Position numbers and translations under genes: made by a program. Source: Thiomicrorhabdus immobilis (GTDB lineage Bacteria > Pseudomonadota > Gammaproteobacteria > Thiomicrospirales > Thiomicrospiraceae). Taken from it: a stretch of DNA of 64,000 bases. The first letter of the stretch is position 1. Each line of letters begins with the position of its first letter. Below the pieces are notes generated by a model, which saw only the letters and a program-made list of their open reading frames with translations, did not search any database and was not told the origin of the DNA. Below, piece by piece: positions 27,201-35,112 of this stretch. The stretch covers positions 62,001-126,000 of the forward strand of contig NZ_AP024202.1 in NCBI RefSeq assembly GCF_021654855.1. The letters are read 5' to 3'.

Positions 27201-28192
27201 TGAGAAACGGTTAACAAAATAATAAAAATCAAAATGGCGATAGTAATGCCTATGATTAAAAGATGGTACTGCTGCCATAACTCTTCAAAGGTGATTTTGT
27301 CTTGAATATCATAAGGTGGTAACTTTAGTTCCCTTAAGAGGTCTTCAAGGGGTTTATAGTCTAAGGGTGCGACAAAACCCGCGATTCCGGCTTGTTTTGC
27401 GGCAGGGCTATCCGCTTTCAACGAGAACAACGCGACGGTAATATCTCTTTTAAGATCATCATCTAAACCTGGCAGAATGATAAACGGCCATTCCGGGTAG
27501 AGACTGGTCGAAAGCAGTTGTGGAAAAGCACGATCGGTTTTTTGGTTGATAATCCGTAATTGATCTAGCTTGAGTTTGCCTGCTGCAACCCACTTTTCAA
27601 TGATGCCGGTGCGCACAAACCCAGCATCGGCTTTATTACTCAAAACGGCTTCTATGACCGCATCGTTATTACCCATCTCATTAAAATGGATTTGTTTATA
27701 GTCGATGCCTTGTTTAAATATCTCATAGATAGGAACTCGATAAGCGCCGGTATTGTTTAAGGTCGGGATGGCGATATTTTTACCTGGCAAATCGTTTAAT
27801 GTTTGAATAGTCGACGCATTGTTTCTTGTAAAAATAACGCCCCCCAGGCTATCTAAAGCCTGGTTGTTGAAGAGAGTTTGTTGGGTAGCGGTGATGCCAT
27901 TCAGTAGCACTTCGGTTCTTAATATCTCGAACGAATTGGGATTGGTAAGTACTAAATCGACCTGCTTTCTGCGCGCTGCCTCTATAAGGGCTTCAGAGCT
28001 GTATACTTTAAGTTCGACTTGGTGGTTAGGCAGAGTGTCGGAAAGGTAATCGGCCAAAGCCTGGTATTGGTTTTGCACTGATTCTATCGATTGATATTGG
28101 TACACACCAAGTACTAGCTTTTGAGAAGCACTGACCGCTTGTGTAAAAACAGGAGCTAGAATTAGAATGAGTAGTGTCACGAAATATTTCAT
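24224..28192 (-). CDS. Sensor c-di-GMP enzyme: PhnD-like domain - GAF - PAS - PAS - GGDEF - EAL - CZB
   Basis: A 1322-residue membrane protein. A signal sequence and a periplasmic PhnD/phosphonate-type binding domain (about 22-290; LVLGVYQYQSIESVQNQY) lead to one membrane helix (about 312-333). Then come GAF (about 360-520), two PAS domains (about 530-765), GGDEF (RESD inhibitory site, then IGGDEF) and EAL. The EAL part is SLEGLIRW with LELLES, IDDFGTGH, VAEGAE and QGY, so the metal and base residues are kept although EAL reads EGL. A C-terminal CZB zinc-binding domain (about 1200-1310) shows QCEFGLWL and paired histidines. It can probably both make and degrade c-di-GMP. It follows the lipoprotein gene at 28213 by 20 bases; the two should work together. 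Confidence 0.9.
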   Translation of the reverse strand: MKYFVTLLILILAPVFTQAVSASQKLVLGVYQYQSIESVQNQYQALADYLSDTLPNHQVELKVYSSEALIEAARRKQVDLVLTNPNSFEILRTEVLLNGITATQQTLFNNQALDSLGGVIFTRNNASTIQTLNDLPGKNIAIPTLNNTGAYRVPIYEIFKQGIDYKQIHFNEMGNNDAVIEAVLSNKADAGFVRTGIIEKWVAAGKLKLDQLRIINQKTDRAFPQLLSTSLYPEWPFIILPGLDDDLKRDITVALFSLKADSPAAKQAGIAGFVAPLDYKPLEDLLRELKLPPYDIQDKITFEELWQQYHLLIIGITIAILIFIILLTVSHKRLRTIQRQQHTLNRQNQIDEVLLTLPKFAEEHTEPDLMQYAMERIEELTDSEISFIHFIDEAKQEINLVAWSHNTLKNYCHVANYDSHYPISEAGVWAEAARQKKVVMINDYVTYQHKQGLPEGHAPLNRMISLPVLEKDQVVLLAGIGNKKSDYSQQDSDTCQLICNELWHLIKERRSLHKIESQKTQFERLLDDLGNNHLVYSHNGAEGILNYVSAGVVDIFEISIDEILHRPWFEKINWLPSSIQEGKKSVEKIITGEEPNNSLVLHFITPKSQQLKTILIQQHGVHQEGELISIDGLVTDITQQVASEKHLKQAATVFESANEGILICDKNNQILRANKRVTEITGYQEEELLGKDPNIFNSGQQDDDFYKSLWNSLSTQGIWEGEIWNRRKNGDVYPQSLKISTVFDSQNQPEYYIALLSDITYEKEHQLQLEKMAHYDALTELPNRFLLSDRITQAIANIQRSEEMIALMFIDLDGFKQINDNYGHQAGDFLLKTIANRFLDTIRESDTVSRIGGDEFVILVTGNKYQHEFQGIEARLLANASDEVSYENHSLQVSCSIGVVYYNHNYPDKIGSEQLLRYADQTMYEAKQQGKNRVVHYEWNNLDGKQELLSAMLNKEFELYYQPKVNCKTGQTLSLEGLIRWIHPQHGLIPPIDFLNKIQQFDLMDTFSEYVLEQGVQSLKKINAKGYQLGVSLNIEGSILLNQSFRNKLLQLFADNPDVLPEQLTLELLESSALEDVHKIARQITQLQTEGFKFAIDDFGTGHASLNYLKNLPVDEVKIDQEFIREIFSETNSLSIIEAIKSMAEAFNLTVVAEGAETEKHIELLLQLGIESIQGYAIAKPMNQEQVFEWLNNPNINPKWQTIIEINGLEKRILKAQLAHSAWIDRIESVVTGNLDIESINDLSHTQCEFGLWLHSKGSQIIKNKSVFEQINILHQEIHSIAHQAIQSLELDDKAEAQRVLAVLKGKSVAFCDYLRDSTLQK

Positions 28193-28212
28193 TGAGAGTC
28201 TATCTTGCCTGT

Positions 28213-29145
28213 CTATTTAATACATTGGTTACTGAATAAATTGGTTAAATCATCCTGGTTTTTAAGCATATTGGCCTGTTGCATCAACTGTAATAAATTG
28301 TTTGACAGTTCTGCAAAACCGCTTTGCTCTTTTAAAAGATGATAATTCGCCCCAGAAGAAGGAATGGTTATGCCATTCAGGCTCTGCTCCACTTCTTGGG
28401 CTGAAGCATTAAGCCGTTGCGCCAATTGATACTTGGAATCTTCATAATTCTTTTTAAGGTAGTCTACGCCCTTGAGATGAATTTGCACAGAACTACAGAT
28501 TGCCGACCGTTTTTCCTTAAATACCGACTCTCTAACGGCTAATACATCCAGTATGGTTTCGGGTATTTCCGAACTATCAAAAAGTTCATTTGCCCCCATT
28601 TTTAATAGATTGTTGGCATAAGGGAAATAGGTGATGATAATGTCGATTTCATTGTCTTGAAAGGCTTTGGGCTTATCTTCTTCACGGATATCGTGCAGTG
28701 TTACATCGGCTGGGGTAAGTCGATACTTTTCTAAAAAGTGGTAAAGTATGATTTCACTTAAGGCATTTTTTTCATAGCCAATGACTTTGCCCTTGATATC
28801 TGCGGCCGTTTGGATACCGGGTTGAGCCAATACAATATCCGCACCGGCTGAAATATCACTGACCAACACCACTTTTAAATCAACCCCTTGATCACGCATT
28901 TGCAACACTTGGTCTAAGGTTAAATAACCCGCATCCACTTGCTTGTTTTTAAGAAGTTGCATGGTGTGAGAAGCGTTTTGGGTTTTGATGTACTCAACTT
29001 GAGGATAACGATCAACCTCACCTGAGATAAAAGGCATTTCATAACCCACCCAAGAAAAGTGTGCGATTTTCGCTGGTTCAGGGTTGAAACAGCCATTCAA
29101 TAGCAGTAAAGCCGTAAAAATCACCCAAAACTTGATTAGTTTCAT
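28213..29145 (-). CDS. Orphan substrate-binding lipoprotein (SsuA/NMT1-like)
   Basis: A secreted protein of about 310 residues with a lipobox (LLLLNGC) and a type II periplasmic binding fold of the SsuA/NMT1 kind (KIAHFSWVGYEMPF, then KNKQVDAGYLTLDQVLQM, then IKGKVIGYEKNALSE). No ABC permease or ATPase is nearby. Instead it precedes the GGDEF-EAL-CZB gene, with the same order as 49605/47601, suggesting that it delivers ligand information to a c-di-GMP enzyme and not to a transporter. The ATG at 29145 gives a typical signal peptide; a GTG at 29157 with GGA just upstream is the alternative. Ligand unknown. Confidence 0.8.
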   Translation of the reverse strand: MKLIKFWVIFTALLLLNGCFNPEPAKIAHFSWVGYEMPFISGEVDRYPQVEYIKTQNASHTMQLLKNKQVDAGYLTLDQVLQMRDQGVDLKVVLVSDISAGADIVLAQPGIQTAADIKGKVIGYEKNALSEIILYHFLEKYRLTPADVTLHDIREEDKPKAFQDNEIDIIITYFPYANNLLKMGANELFDSSEIPETILDVLAVRESVFKEKRSAICSSVQIHLKGVDYLKKNYEDSKYQLAQRLNASAQEVEQSLNGITIPSSGANYHLLKEQSGFAELSNNLLQLMQQANMLKNQDDLTNLFSNQCIK

Positions 29146-29295
29146 TAACAAAGTCACTTTCCATTAAGGTTGTTCAGATTCGAGTATAAACTCAAACCCC
29201 GACAATTAAAAATGTGAGCGATGGAAACTTCGTTAAGTCGGCAAAAAACATGTTTTAAATCAAGAGTAAAGCTGATTGGAATGATGCCTGGAGCC

Positions 29296-29307
29296 ACCAG
29301 GCCTGGT
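29296..29307. repeat. Iterated palindrome ACCAGGCCTGGT in a 294-base gap
   Basis: Exact core with no symmetric extension, between the diguanylate cyclase stop (29452) and the lipoprotein start. The gap also must hold the lipoprotein promoter; I recognise no clear -35/-10 or RNA gene in it. Confidence 0.85.
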
Positions 29308-29451
29308 AACGGCGGAAATATGCATATAAGTGGTATTAGATTGATATTTGTCAGAAATTGGAATACGGGTAATTATCGGTCAGAGTTTGTGCTTGCCTGA
29401 AGGGAATCAAAAGGGTGGCTGCAACTGGGCTGTCCGTCGGGATATTGAGCG

Positions 29452-30615
29452 TTATTTAGCCATACATCCGTTGTATAAAACGGTTCTATTTCTTCCAAGT
29501 TGTTTCGCCTCATAAAGGGCTTTATCCGCACCCTCAATTAGGGCTTGATAAGAACGGCATCGCTGTTCAGCATCGCAACCATTGATCCCTATCGATACGG
29601 TTACCTGTAAAGCAATGCTAGAATTTTTATGCGGAATCGCCAGGCGCTCGATATCGTCATGGATTTTTTGGGCAATCGAGAAAGCTTCTGTTCTGGTTAC
29701 ACCTGAAAGAATGATTAAGAATTCTTCGCCACCGTAACGTGCGGCCATATCGTTGGTGCGTTTGACGCTTGATTGCAAGACTTTAGCCACCTGTTTTAGA
29801 CACTCATCTCCTTTGATGTGGCCGTAGAGGTCATTGAATTGTTTAAAGAAGTCGATATCCACCATTAGCACACTTATTGAGGTTTGGTTGCGTTCCCAAT
29901 GCCCCCACTCTTGAATTAAATGTTCATCCAGTGCTCGGCGGTTATGCAGTCCGGTAAGGCCGTCTCTTAAAGTAAGTTGTTTGAGTCTTTTGTTGGAGTG
30001 TTCCAGCGCATTCTCCATCTCTTTTAGCTGGCTAATATCCGTATGGGTGCCGGTAAATCTAATTGGTTGGTTGTCCGCGTCACGTTCAATGATTTGACCG
30101 CGGTCAAGGATATAAACCCAATGACCGTCTTTGTGCTTCATTCGGTGTATATTGCTGTAAAAAGAGGTTTCGCCGTCTATATGGCGTTTTATGTCTGCAT
30201 AGCACTGTTCTAGGTCTTTTGGGTGTACACGGCTTTGCCAGCTCTCGAATGCGGGTTCAATCTCATCTAGCTGATAACCTAGTAAACGACACCATTGCTC
30301 GTCAAAAATAACGACATTGGTTTTTGGAAACCAGTCCCATAGGCCTGTTTGAGTGCCTTCTAAAACCAGCTTTAAGCGGTTATGACTTTCTTCAGCCTCT
30401 TTTTTTGCCTCGGAGAGTTTATTGAACCAGGTGGCGATGAAAAACCCCGATAAACCACCCACGATACTGGGGACAAAATAGGCCGTAGGTTTGATTACAC
30501 CAAATAGCACAATGAATTGCAGCGTAGCAAAACTACAGACGATTAAGATCCCTAAAATGACTCCAAAAAGCTTAATTTTTGTGCTGCTATTCAAGTGTAA
30601 TGACATAAAAACCAT
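29452..30615 (-). CDS. Membrane PAS-GGDEF diguanylate cyclase
   Basis: A 387-residue protein with two N-terminal membrane helices (about 13-35 and 42-62), a PAS/PAC domain (about 78-200, GTQTGLWDWFPKTN) and a GGDEF domain (about 215-380). The active-site motif is YGGEEF with the RTND inhibitory site five residues ahead, so it should be active and product-inhibited. Divergent from the HD-GYP phosphodiesterase gene at 30815, so enzymes making and breaking c-di-GMP share one control region. ATG at 30615 follows AGGA closely; ATG at 30606 is possible. Confidence 0.93.
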   Translation of the reverse strand: MVFMSLHLNSSTKIKLFGVILGILIVCSFATLQFIVLFGVIKPTAYFVPSIVGGLSGFFIATWFNKLSEAKKEAEESHNRLKLVLEGTQTGLWDWFPKTNVVIFDEQWCRLLGYQLDEIEPAFESWQSRVHPKDLEQCYADIKRHIDGETSFYSNIHRMKHKDGHWVYILDRGQIIERDADNQPIRFTGTHTDISQLKEMENALEHSNKRLKQLTLRDGLTGLHNRRALDEHLIQEWGHWERNQTSISVLMVDIDFFKQFNDLYGHIKGDECLKQVAKVLQSSVKRTNDMAARYGGEEFLIILSGVTRTEAFSIAQKIHDDIERLAIPHKNSSIALQVTVSIGINGCDAEQRCRSYQALIEGADKALYEAKQLGRNRTVLYNGCMAK

Positions 30616-30692
30616 TATCCTTTAAATGAGATTTCTTTAAGATACCAAATACTTATTCAAAAAAGTAGTTATATTTTGTAGTCAAATTTCAG

Positions 30693-30706
30693 TTGAGGTC
30701 AATCAA
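30693..30706. promoter_or_regulatory. FNR-like box (9/10) in a divergent c-di-GMP promoter
   Basis: TTGAGGTCAATCAA has nine of the ten defined bases of TTGAT-N4-ATCAA. It lies between the GGDEF and HD-GYP genes, and is also framed by 6-base arms AGTTGA/TCAACT. Possible oxygen-linked control; one mismatch leaves real doubt. Confidence 0.35.
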
Positions 30707-30814
30707 CTGAGTTAAAGGGGTTTTTTGGTTGCTTAGTTAAAGCTACCGGTTGTAATAATGCTTAGATAATGCTGATGTTTCATGTTATAAAGGCGTTATT
30801 ATTTTTAACGGTTA

Positions 30815-31927
30815 ATGCGAGGTTGGGGTTTGAAATATTATTTTCGTTCAATCACTGAAGAGCTTTTCCAGCTCCATGATAAACTTCGTAAACAGTGGCC
30901 AGGCCTGTCTAGAATCGCGGTGGCCATTTATGATAATGAAACCGATATTCTGCATACCTTTATCAAATCTTCCCCAGATGAAGAGCTTCTTAATCACTAT
31001 TCCGTTCAGCTCAAAGATGTGCCTTCTTTGGTGGAGTTGGCAAACAGTGGTGAATGTCGAATCATGCAAGATTTAATGGTGTTGCAACAGAATGATTCAG
31101 TGCACTCTAAAGTGATAAGCCAGCATTTTAAATCCAGTTATACCGAGCCATTTTATGTGGCTGGAGATTTGCTGGGTTTTGTCTTTTATGACGCGGATGA
31201 ATGTGGTTATTTCACGGATGAATTGATAGATCATCTTCAAACCTATTCACGTCTGATTGAGTCTTTGATAGTTTCAGAGATATTACCTATCAAAACCCTG
31301 GTGGCTTTAATGAATGTCACCCAGGAGATCACCAATTTACGTGATTCTGAAACGGGTAAACACCTTATCCGTATGGCGCATTATATGGAGTTGATTGCGA
31401 TAGAGTTGGCAGAAGAATATGGTTTTACCGACGAGCAGATTGAGTATATTTGGTGTTATGCGCCGCTCCACGATATTGGGAAAATCGCTATTTCAGATAG
31501 TATTCTTTTAAAGCCCGGAAGGCATACTGCGGAAGAAACCAAAATTATGCGAACTCATGTTGTTGAAGGGTTGAAAATGGTAGATAGGATGTTGCAGAAT
31601 TTTAGCTTCCAGCAATTCCATCATATCGACATATTGAAAGATATTATCGGTTCGCATCATGAGTGGTACGATGGTAGCGGCTATCCAAATGGACTGAAGG
31701 GTGACGAGATACCGATTGTTGGACGTATCGCTGCGGTAGCGGATGTTTTTGATGCATTGATTTCTAATCGAGTATATCGTGCGGGTTGGTCATTTGATGA
31801 GGTAGTGGACTACCTAAAGGCGGGTAAAGGGAAGCAGTTTGACCCCAAGTGTGTCGATGCCCTTATCAGGAATGAAGATAAAATCAAAGAGATTAATAAT
31901 AACTTCCAGGACATCTATAACGTATAG
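30815..31927 (+). CDS. GAF-like plus HD-GYP c-di-GMP phosphodiesterase
   Basis: A 370-residue cytoplasmic protein. The N-terminal about 160 residues look GAF-like (LSRIAVAIYDNETDILHTF). The HD-GYP domain (about 175-360) has the histidine/aspartate site LHDIGKIA, a HVVEGLKM segment, HHEWYDGSGYPNGL and the DVFDAL motif, so the metal ligands are present. It should hydrolyse c-di-GMP. Start at ATG 30815 has a poor ribosome site; a TTG 15 bases downstream with GAGG upstream is an alternative. Divergent from the diguanylate cyclase at 29452-30615. Its HD-GYP part is of the same kind as that of the protein at 50570. Confidence 0.9.
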   Translation: MRGWGLKYYFRSITEELFQLHDKLRKQWPGLSRIAVAIYDNETDILHTFIKSSPDEELLNHYSVQLKDVPSLVELANSGECRIMQDLMVLQQNDSVHSKVISQHFKSSYTEPFYVAGDLLGFVFYDADECGYFTDELIDHLQTYSRLIESLIVSEILPIKTLVALMNVTQEITNLRDSETGKHLIRMAHYMELIAIELAEEYGFTDEQIEYIWCYAPLHDIGKIAISDSILLKPGRHTAEETKIMRTHVVEGLKMVDRMLQNFSFQQFHHIDILKDIIGSHHEWYDGSGYPNGLKGDEIPIVGRIAAVADVFDALISNRVYRAGWSFDEVVDYLKAGKGKQFDPKCVDALIRNEDKIKEINNNFQDIYNV

Positions 31928-32015
31928 GGGTTATTTCAACTAGGCTTGGCAGGATTTAGACATGGGTCTATCTTCTAGGTTAACTAGCTAATGAGCTTAG
32001 ACCACAAGCCATAGG

Positions 32016-33008
32016 TTATTGCGGTTTATTGCAAACCATTACGGCTCTTAAAGGAGCGGGGTAGCCTTCTATGGTTTTATTATGATCTTCCGGGTCTAAG
32101 AAGGTTTCTAACGAGTTCCAGGTCATCCAATCGGTGGTACGCTGTTCTTGAATACTGGTTTGGTCGATATCCACACAGCGTACATTCAAGAAACCACAGC
32201 GCTCTAGCCAGTGAGTCAACTCTTTAACCGATGGCAAAAACCACACATTTCGCATCTGCGCATAACGCTCTCCTGGCACCAACAACTGACCATATTCTTC
32301 AGGCACAACAATCGTTTCCAGCACCAATTCGCCGCCTGGCAATAGTTGGTTTTTAAGTTCGTAGATATGATCAATCGGCGAGCGGCGATGGTACAACACT
32401 CCCATTGAGAATACCGTATCGAAAGCGCCGCCTTTTTTGGAAACCGGCAGTTGTTCTAAGGTGAGAGGTAGGAAGTAAGCCGGTACGGTTTCGCCAATAA
32501 AGTGTTTTAGTACCAAAAACTGATTCATAAACAGCAGGCTTGGATCAACGCCAACCGCCAGCTCAGTGCCTTCACCCGCCATACGCCAAAGGTGGTAACC
32601 GCTACCGCAGCCAATATCCAATACCTTGCGGCCTTTTAAATTGGCTAAATGGGGGCGGACTCTGTCCCACTTCCAGTCGGAGTGCCATTCGGTATCGATA
32701 TAGATATTATGGATTTCAAACGGACCTTTACGCCACGGATGAAAAACACGCAGGGCATCTTCAAGTTCCACTTTTTGTTCGGCCGTTAAGTCGCTATTTT
32801 GGGCTACGGTAATCGCGGATCGATTCAAGTCGAATTCCGTGTTGCCGGCAAAGCCACGAATCCGCTCTAAACCTTCTAACCAACGTGGCAAATTACCGTT
32901 ACCTTCAGGGTGCAACGCCTCGTCGATGAGTTGCGGCAACTGTTGTTTCCACTCATTAAAACGTTCGTCTTCAAGTTTTTCCCAAAATGTATCGTAATGT
33001 TGCTTCAC
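32016..33008 (-). CDS. cmoB: tRNA U34 carboxymethyltransferase CmoB
   Basis: A 330-residue SAM-fold protein close in length to E. coli CmoB (323). Conserved stretches include PWRKGPFEIHNIYIDTEWHSDWKWDR (in part: NIYIDTEWHSDWKWDR), DIGCGSGYHLWRM and FSMGVLYHRRSP. It transfers the carboxymethyl group of carboxy-SAM to 5-hydroxyuridine at tRNA position 34. It lies 45 bases after cmoA, which makes that cofactor. The start codon is GTG at 33008, inside a parS-like sequence (33001-33016). Confidence 0.96.
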   Translation of the reverse strand: MKQHYDTFWEKLEDERFNEWKQQLPQLIDEALHPEGNGNLPRWLEGLERIRGFAGNTEFDLNRSAITVAQNSDLTAEQKVELEDALRVFHPWRKGPFEIHNIYIDTEWHSDWKWDRVRPHLANLKGRKVLDIGCGSGYHLWRMAGEGTELAVGVDPSLLFMNQFLVLKHFIGETVPAYFLPLTLEQLPVSKKGGAFDTVFSMGVLYHRRSPIDHIYELKNQLLPGGELVLETIVVPEEYGQLLVPGERYAQMRNVWFLPSVKELTHWLERCGFLNVRCVDIDQTSIQEQRTTDWMTWNSLETFLDPEDHNKTIEGYPAPLRAVMVCNKPQ

Positions 33009-33016
33009 GTGAAACC
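33001..33016. promoter_or_regulatory. parS-like site (14/16) at the cmoB start
   Basis: TGCTTCACGTGAAACC keeps the CACGTG core and all but two positions of TGTTTCACGTGAAACA. It covers the cmoB GTG start codon, so ParB binding could affect cmoB expression. Confidence 0.5.
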
Positions 33017-33053
33017 TTGTTTGTTAATGGCCAATGCAGTGTTGTTTTTAGTG

Positions 33054-33791
33054 TTATTTAATCGCTAAAAATGAGGCGAAATTATACGCTTGAAACCAAA
33101 TTCCGGCTGAATTAAATCCGGCGTTATTCAATCGTTGCAGATGTTCGGCTTCGGTGTCGCTAATCAGAACATTTTCCAGTGAACTGCGTTTTTGACTGAT
33201 TTCCAATTCAGAGTAACCATTGGCGCGTTTAAATTGCAGGTGCATATGTTCAATCGCGTTTTGCAAAGCCTGGTTTTCAAAATGAATCTTTTCAGAAAGA
33301 ATCAAAATACCTCCAGGTTTGAGGTTTTGATAGATACGCTTGACCAGATCATCACGCTGTTCAGGGTCAATAAACTGCAGAGTAAAATTAATCACCACCA
33401 CCGAAGCGTTTTCAATTGGAATTTCGGTCATGTCGGCACACTGCAGATTAACGGGAATATCTGAGTGATAAGCATGCAGATACTCTTCGGCACGTTTAAT
33501 CATCGCTTCCGAGTTGTCGATGGCAATGATTTCACAACCGTCAACGCTAATATTACGTCGCATGGTTAAGGTCGCCGCACCTAAAGAGCAACCCAAGTCA
33601 TAAAGATTACTGTTGGCTTGGGCATACTGTTTTGTCAATTCGCCAATGCCGGTCAAAATGGTTTGATAGCCTGGCACAGAACGCTGAATCATATCCGGAA
33701 AAACCGCTACAACCGATTCATCAAATTGAAAAGCCCCTATCGCTTCGTGGGCTTGGGCGTAGATGGTGTCTTTTTGACTGTTTTTAAGCAT
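33054..33791 (-). CDS. cmoA: Carboxy-S-adenosylmethionine synthase CmoA
   Basis: With the ATG at 33791 the protein is 245 residues, matching E. coli CmoA (247). A GTG at 33854 would add 21 unrelated residues and is rejected. Conserved stretches are FPDMIQRSVPGYQTI, YDLGCSLGAATLTMRRNI, INFTLQF and the RANGYSELEISQKRS signature. It makes carboxy-SAM from SAM and prephenate for CmoB. Operon with cmoB downstream. A one-mismatch palindrome (ACCAGGCCTTGT, 33808-33819) lies just upstream of the start. Confidence 0.96.
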   Translation of the reverse strand: MLKNSQKDTIYAQAHEAIGAFQFDESVVAVFPDMIQRSVPGYQTILTGIGELTKQYAQANSNLYDLGCSLGAATLTMRRNISVDGCEIIAIDNSEAMIKRAEEYLHAYHSDIPVNLQCADMTEIPIENASVVVINFTLQFIDPEQRDDLVKRIYQNLKPGGILILSEKIHFENQALQNAIEHMHLQFKRANGYSELEISQKRSSLENVLISDTEAEHLQRLNNAGFNSAGIWFQAYNFASFLAIK

Positions 33792-33938
33792 AGTAACTCG
33801 CAGATTAACCAGGCCTTGTATGACCAATAGATGGCTTTTGATTGGTGTATTCACCGATAAAAAGCACTAAAACGTCTATTTTATTGAATTTTTTCTGTTT
33901 TTACGAACATAATCCGCTTAACCAGGCAATCAAAGACT

Positions 33939-35108
33939 TCACACGTATTTTTGTTTGTTGCGCGTGACCTTTTGTAGATAGTTGCGCGCTTCACTGCTGC
34001 CCAGTCGGGTAATCAAATGTTGATAGACTTGTTGACTCGATAAACGGTTTATCTTTTGAACTGCGCGACTACGGTTGTTATCAAACGCTTCCAAGACATT
34101 GCCGCTACCCGTATTGTACGCGGCGATGACACAATACTCCTGAGCTTTTGGGTTGTGGATACCGCTTAGATAACGATTAAATAAAATCGAAAGGTAAGCG
34201 GTGCCATATTCGATATTGCGTGCTGGAATAAACAGAAGGTTTTGGCTAGGAGTGCCGTCTCGTCGGTTAAGTAAACGGTAGGCATCACGACCGGCGGTAG
34301 TGGGGACAATCTGCATCAAGCCATAAGCCGGAGCAGAACTCACCGCATAAGGGTTAAAAGCGCTTTCGGTTTCGATAATGCCGTATATCAAGGCGCTCTC
34401 TATCCTAAATCTTTTACTCTGTTTAAGGACTTCAATATGGTAACGGTTTTTCTGTTGGTTTTGATAGTCATTGACCATATTGAAGGTCACTGAGTGACGG
34501 ATTTTATCCTGGTCGGCCTGGCTACGGTAACGGCTTTTGATCAGGTATTCGGCATAACGGTTGGCTCGCCAAGCATAACGAATATTTTTGTTTTCCTGGT
34601 CTTTAACCAGTTCAAATAAAAAGGGTGTTGTGCCGGTTTTCGGGGTTTGTGCACTGAACAGGTCCACCTGGCTTGGGTCTTCCGGGGAAAGCAAGGTTTG
34701 CACAATGGCTTTTTTTAACGCCGTTTTTGGATTGTTGCTGGCAATGGTTTCTACCTGAATCAAGCCACTGGAAAAATCAATAATCGCGCGGCTTTGGTAG
34801 TGGTCTGTGTATTTCACATAGGCTTTTGGGCTAGCGGTTTTTTTATCTGACCAATTGGCGGCGATTTCGTCCAAAAACCTGGCAAACTGCTGGCGCACCA
34901 AACCGTCAATTTCCGGAATACCCACACCAGGAACTTGGGCTGAAATCGCTTGCGATACATTGCCATTATAAAGCTGGTGGGTGGTGCTGATGCTTCGTCT
35001 AATCTCGGAAGCGGTGCAACCGTTTAAGCTGGCTAGACCAGCTGATGAGAGCGCACTCCAGGCGGAAAATCTTAAGAATTGTCTTCGATTGAAATTCGGT
35101 TTTAGCAT
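33939..35108 (-). CDS. MltC-like lytic murein transglycosylase, putative Tat lipoprotein
   Basis: A 389-residue protein related to membrane-bound lytic transglycosylase C. The C-terminal half holds the SLT domain: YGIIETESAFNPYAVS (catalytic Glu) and APAYGLMQIVPTTAGRDAY, then YCVIAAYNTGSGNV. The N-terminal region carries the MltC-specific domain. The leader NRRQFLRFSAWSALSSAG ends at a lipobox LNGC: a twin-arginine motif combined with a lipidation site, unusual for this family. ATG at 35108 lies four bases after the stop of the upstream gene; a TTG at 35138 would overlap it. It cleaves peptidoglycan, releasing anhydromuropeptides. Confidence 0.87.
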   Translation of the reverse strand: MLKPNFNRRQFLRFSAWSALSSAGLASLNGCTASEIRRSISTTHQLYNGNVSQAISAQVPGVGIPEIDGLVRQQFARFLDEIAANWSDKKTASPKAYVKYTDHYQSRAIIDFSSGLIQVETIASNNPKTALKKAIVQTLLSPEDPSQVDLFSAQTPKTGTTPFLFELVKDQENKNIRYAWRANRYAEYLIKSRYRSQADQDKIRHSVTFNMVNDYQNQQKNRYHIEVLKQSKRFRIESALIYGIIETESAFNPYAVSSAPAYGLMQIVPTTAGRDAYRLLNRRDGTPSQNLLFIPARNIEYGTAYLSILFNRYLSGIHNPKAQEYCVIAAYNTGSGNVLEAFDNNRSRAVQKINRLSSQQVYQHLITRLGSSEARNYLQKVTRNKQKYV

Positions 35109-35112
35109 CGAG

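Noticed and set aside
33792-33854. N-terminal extension of CmoA from a GTG
   Set aside because: Adds 21 residues absent from CmoA proteins; ATG 33791 gives the family length.
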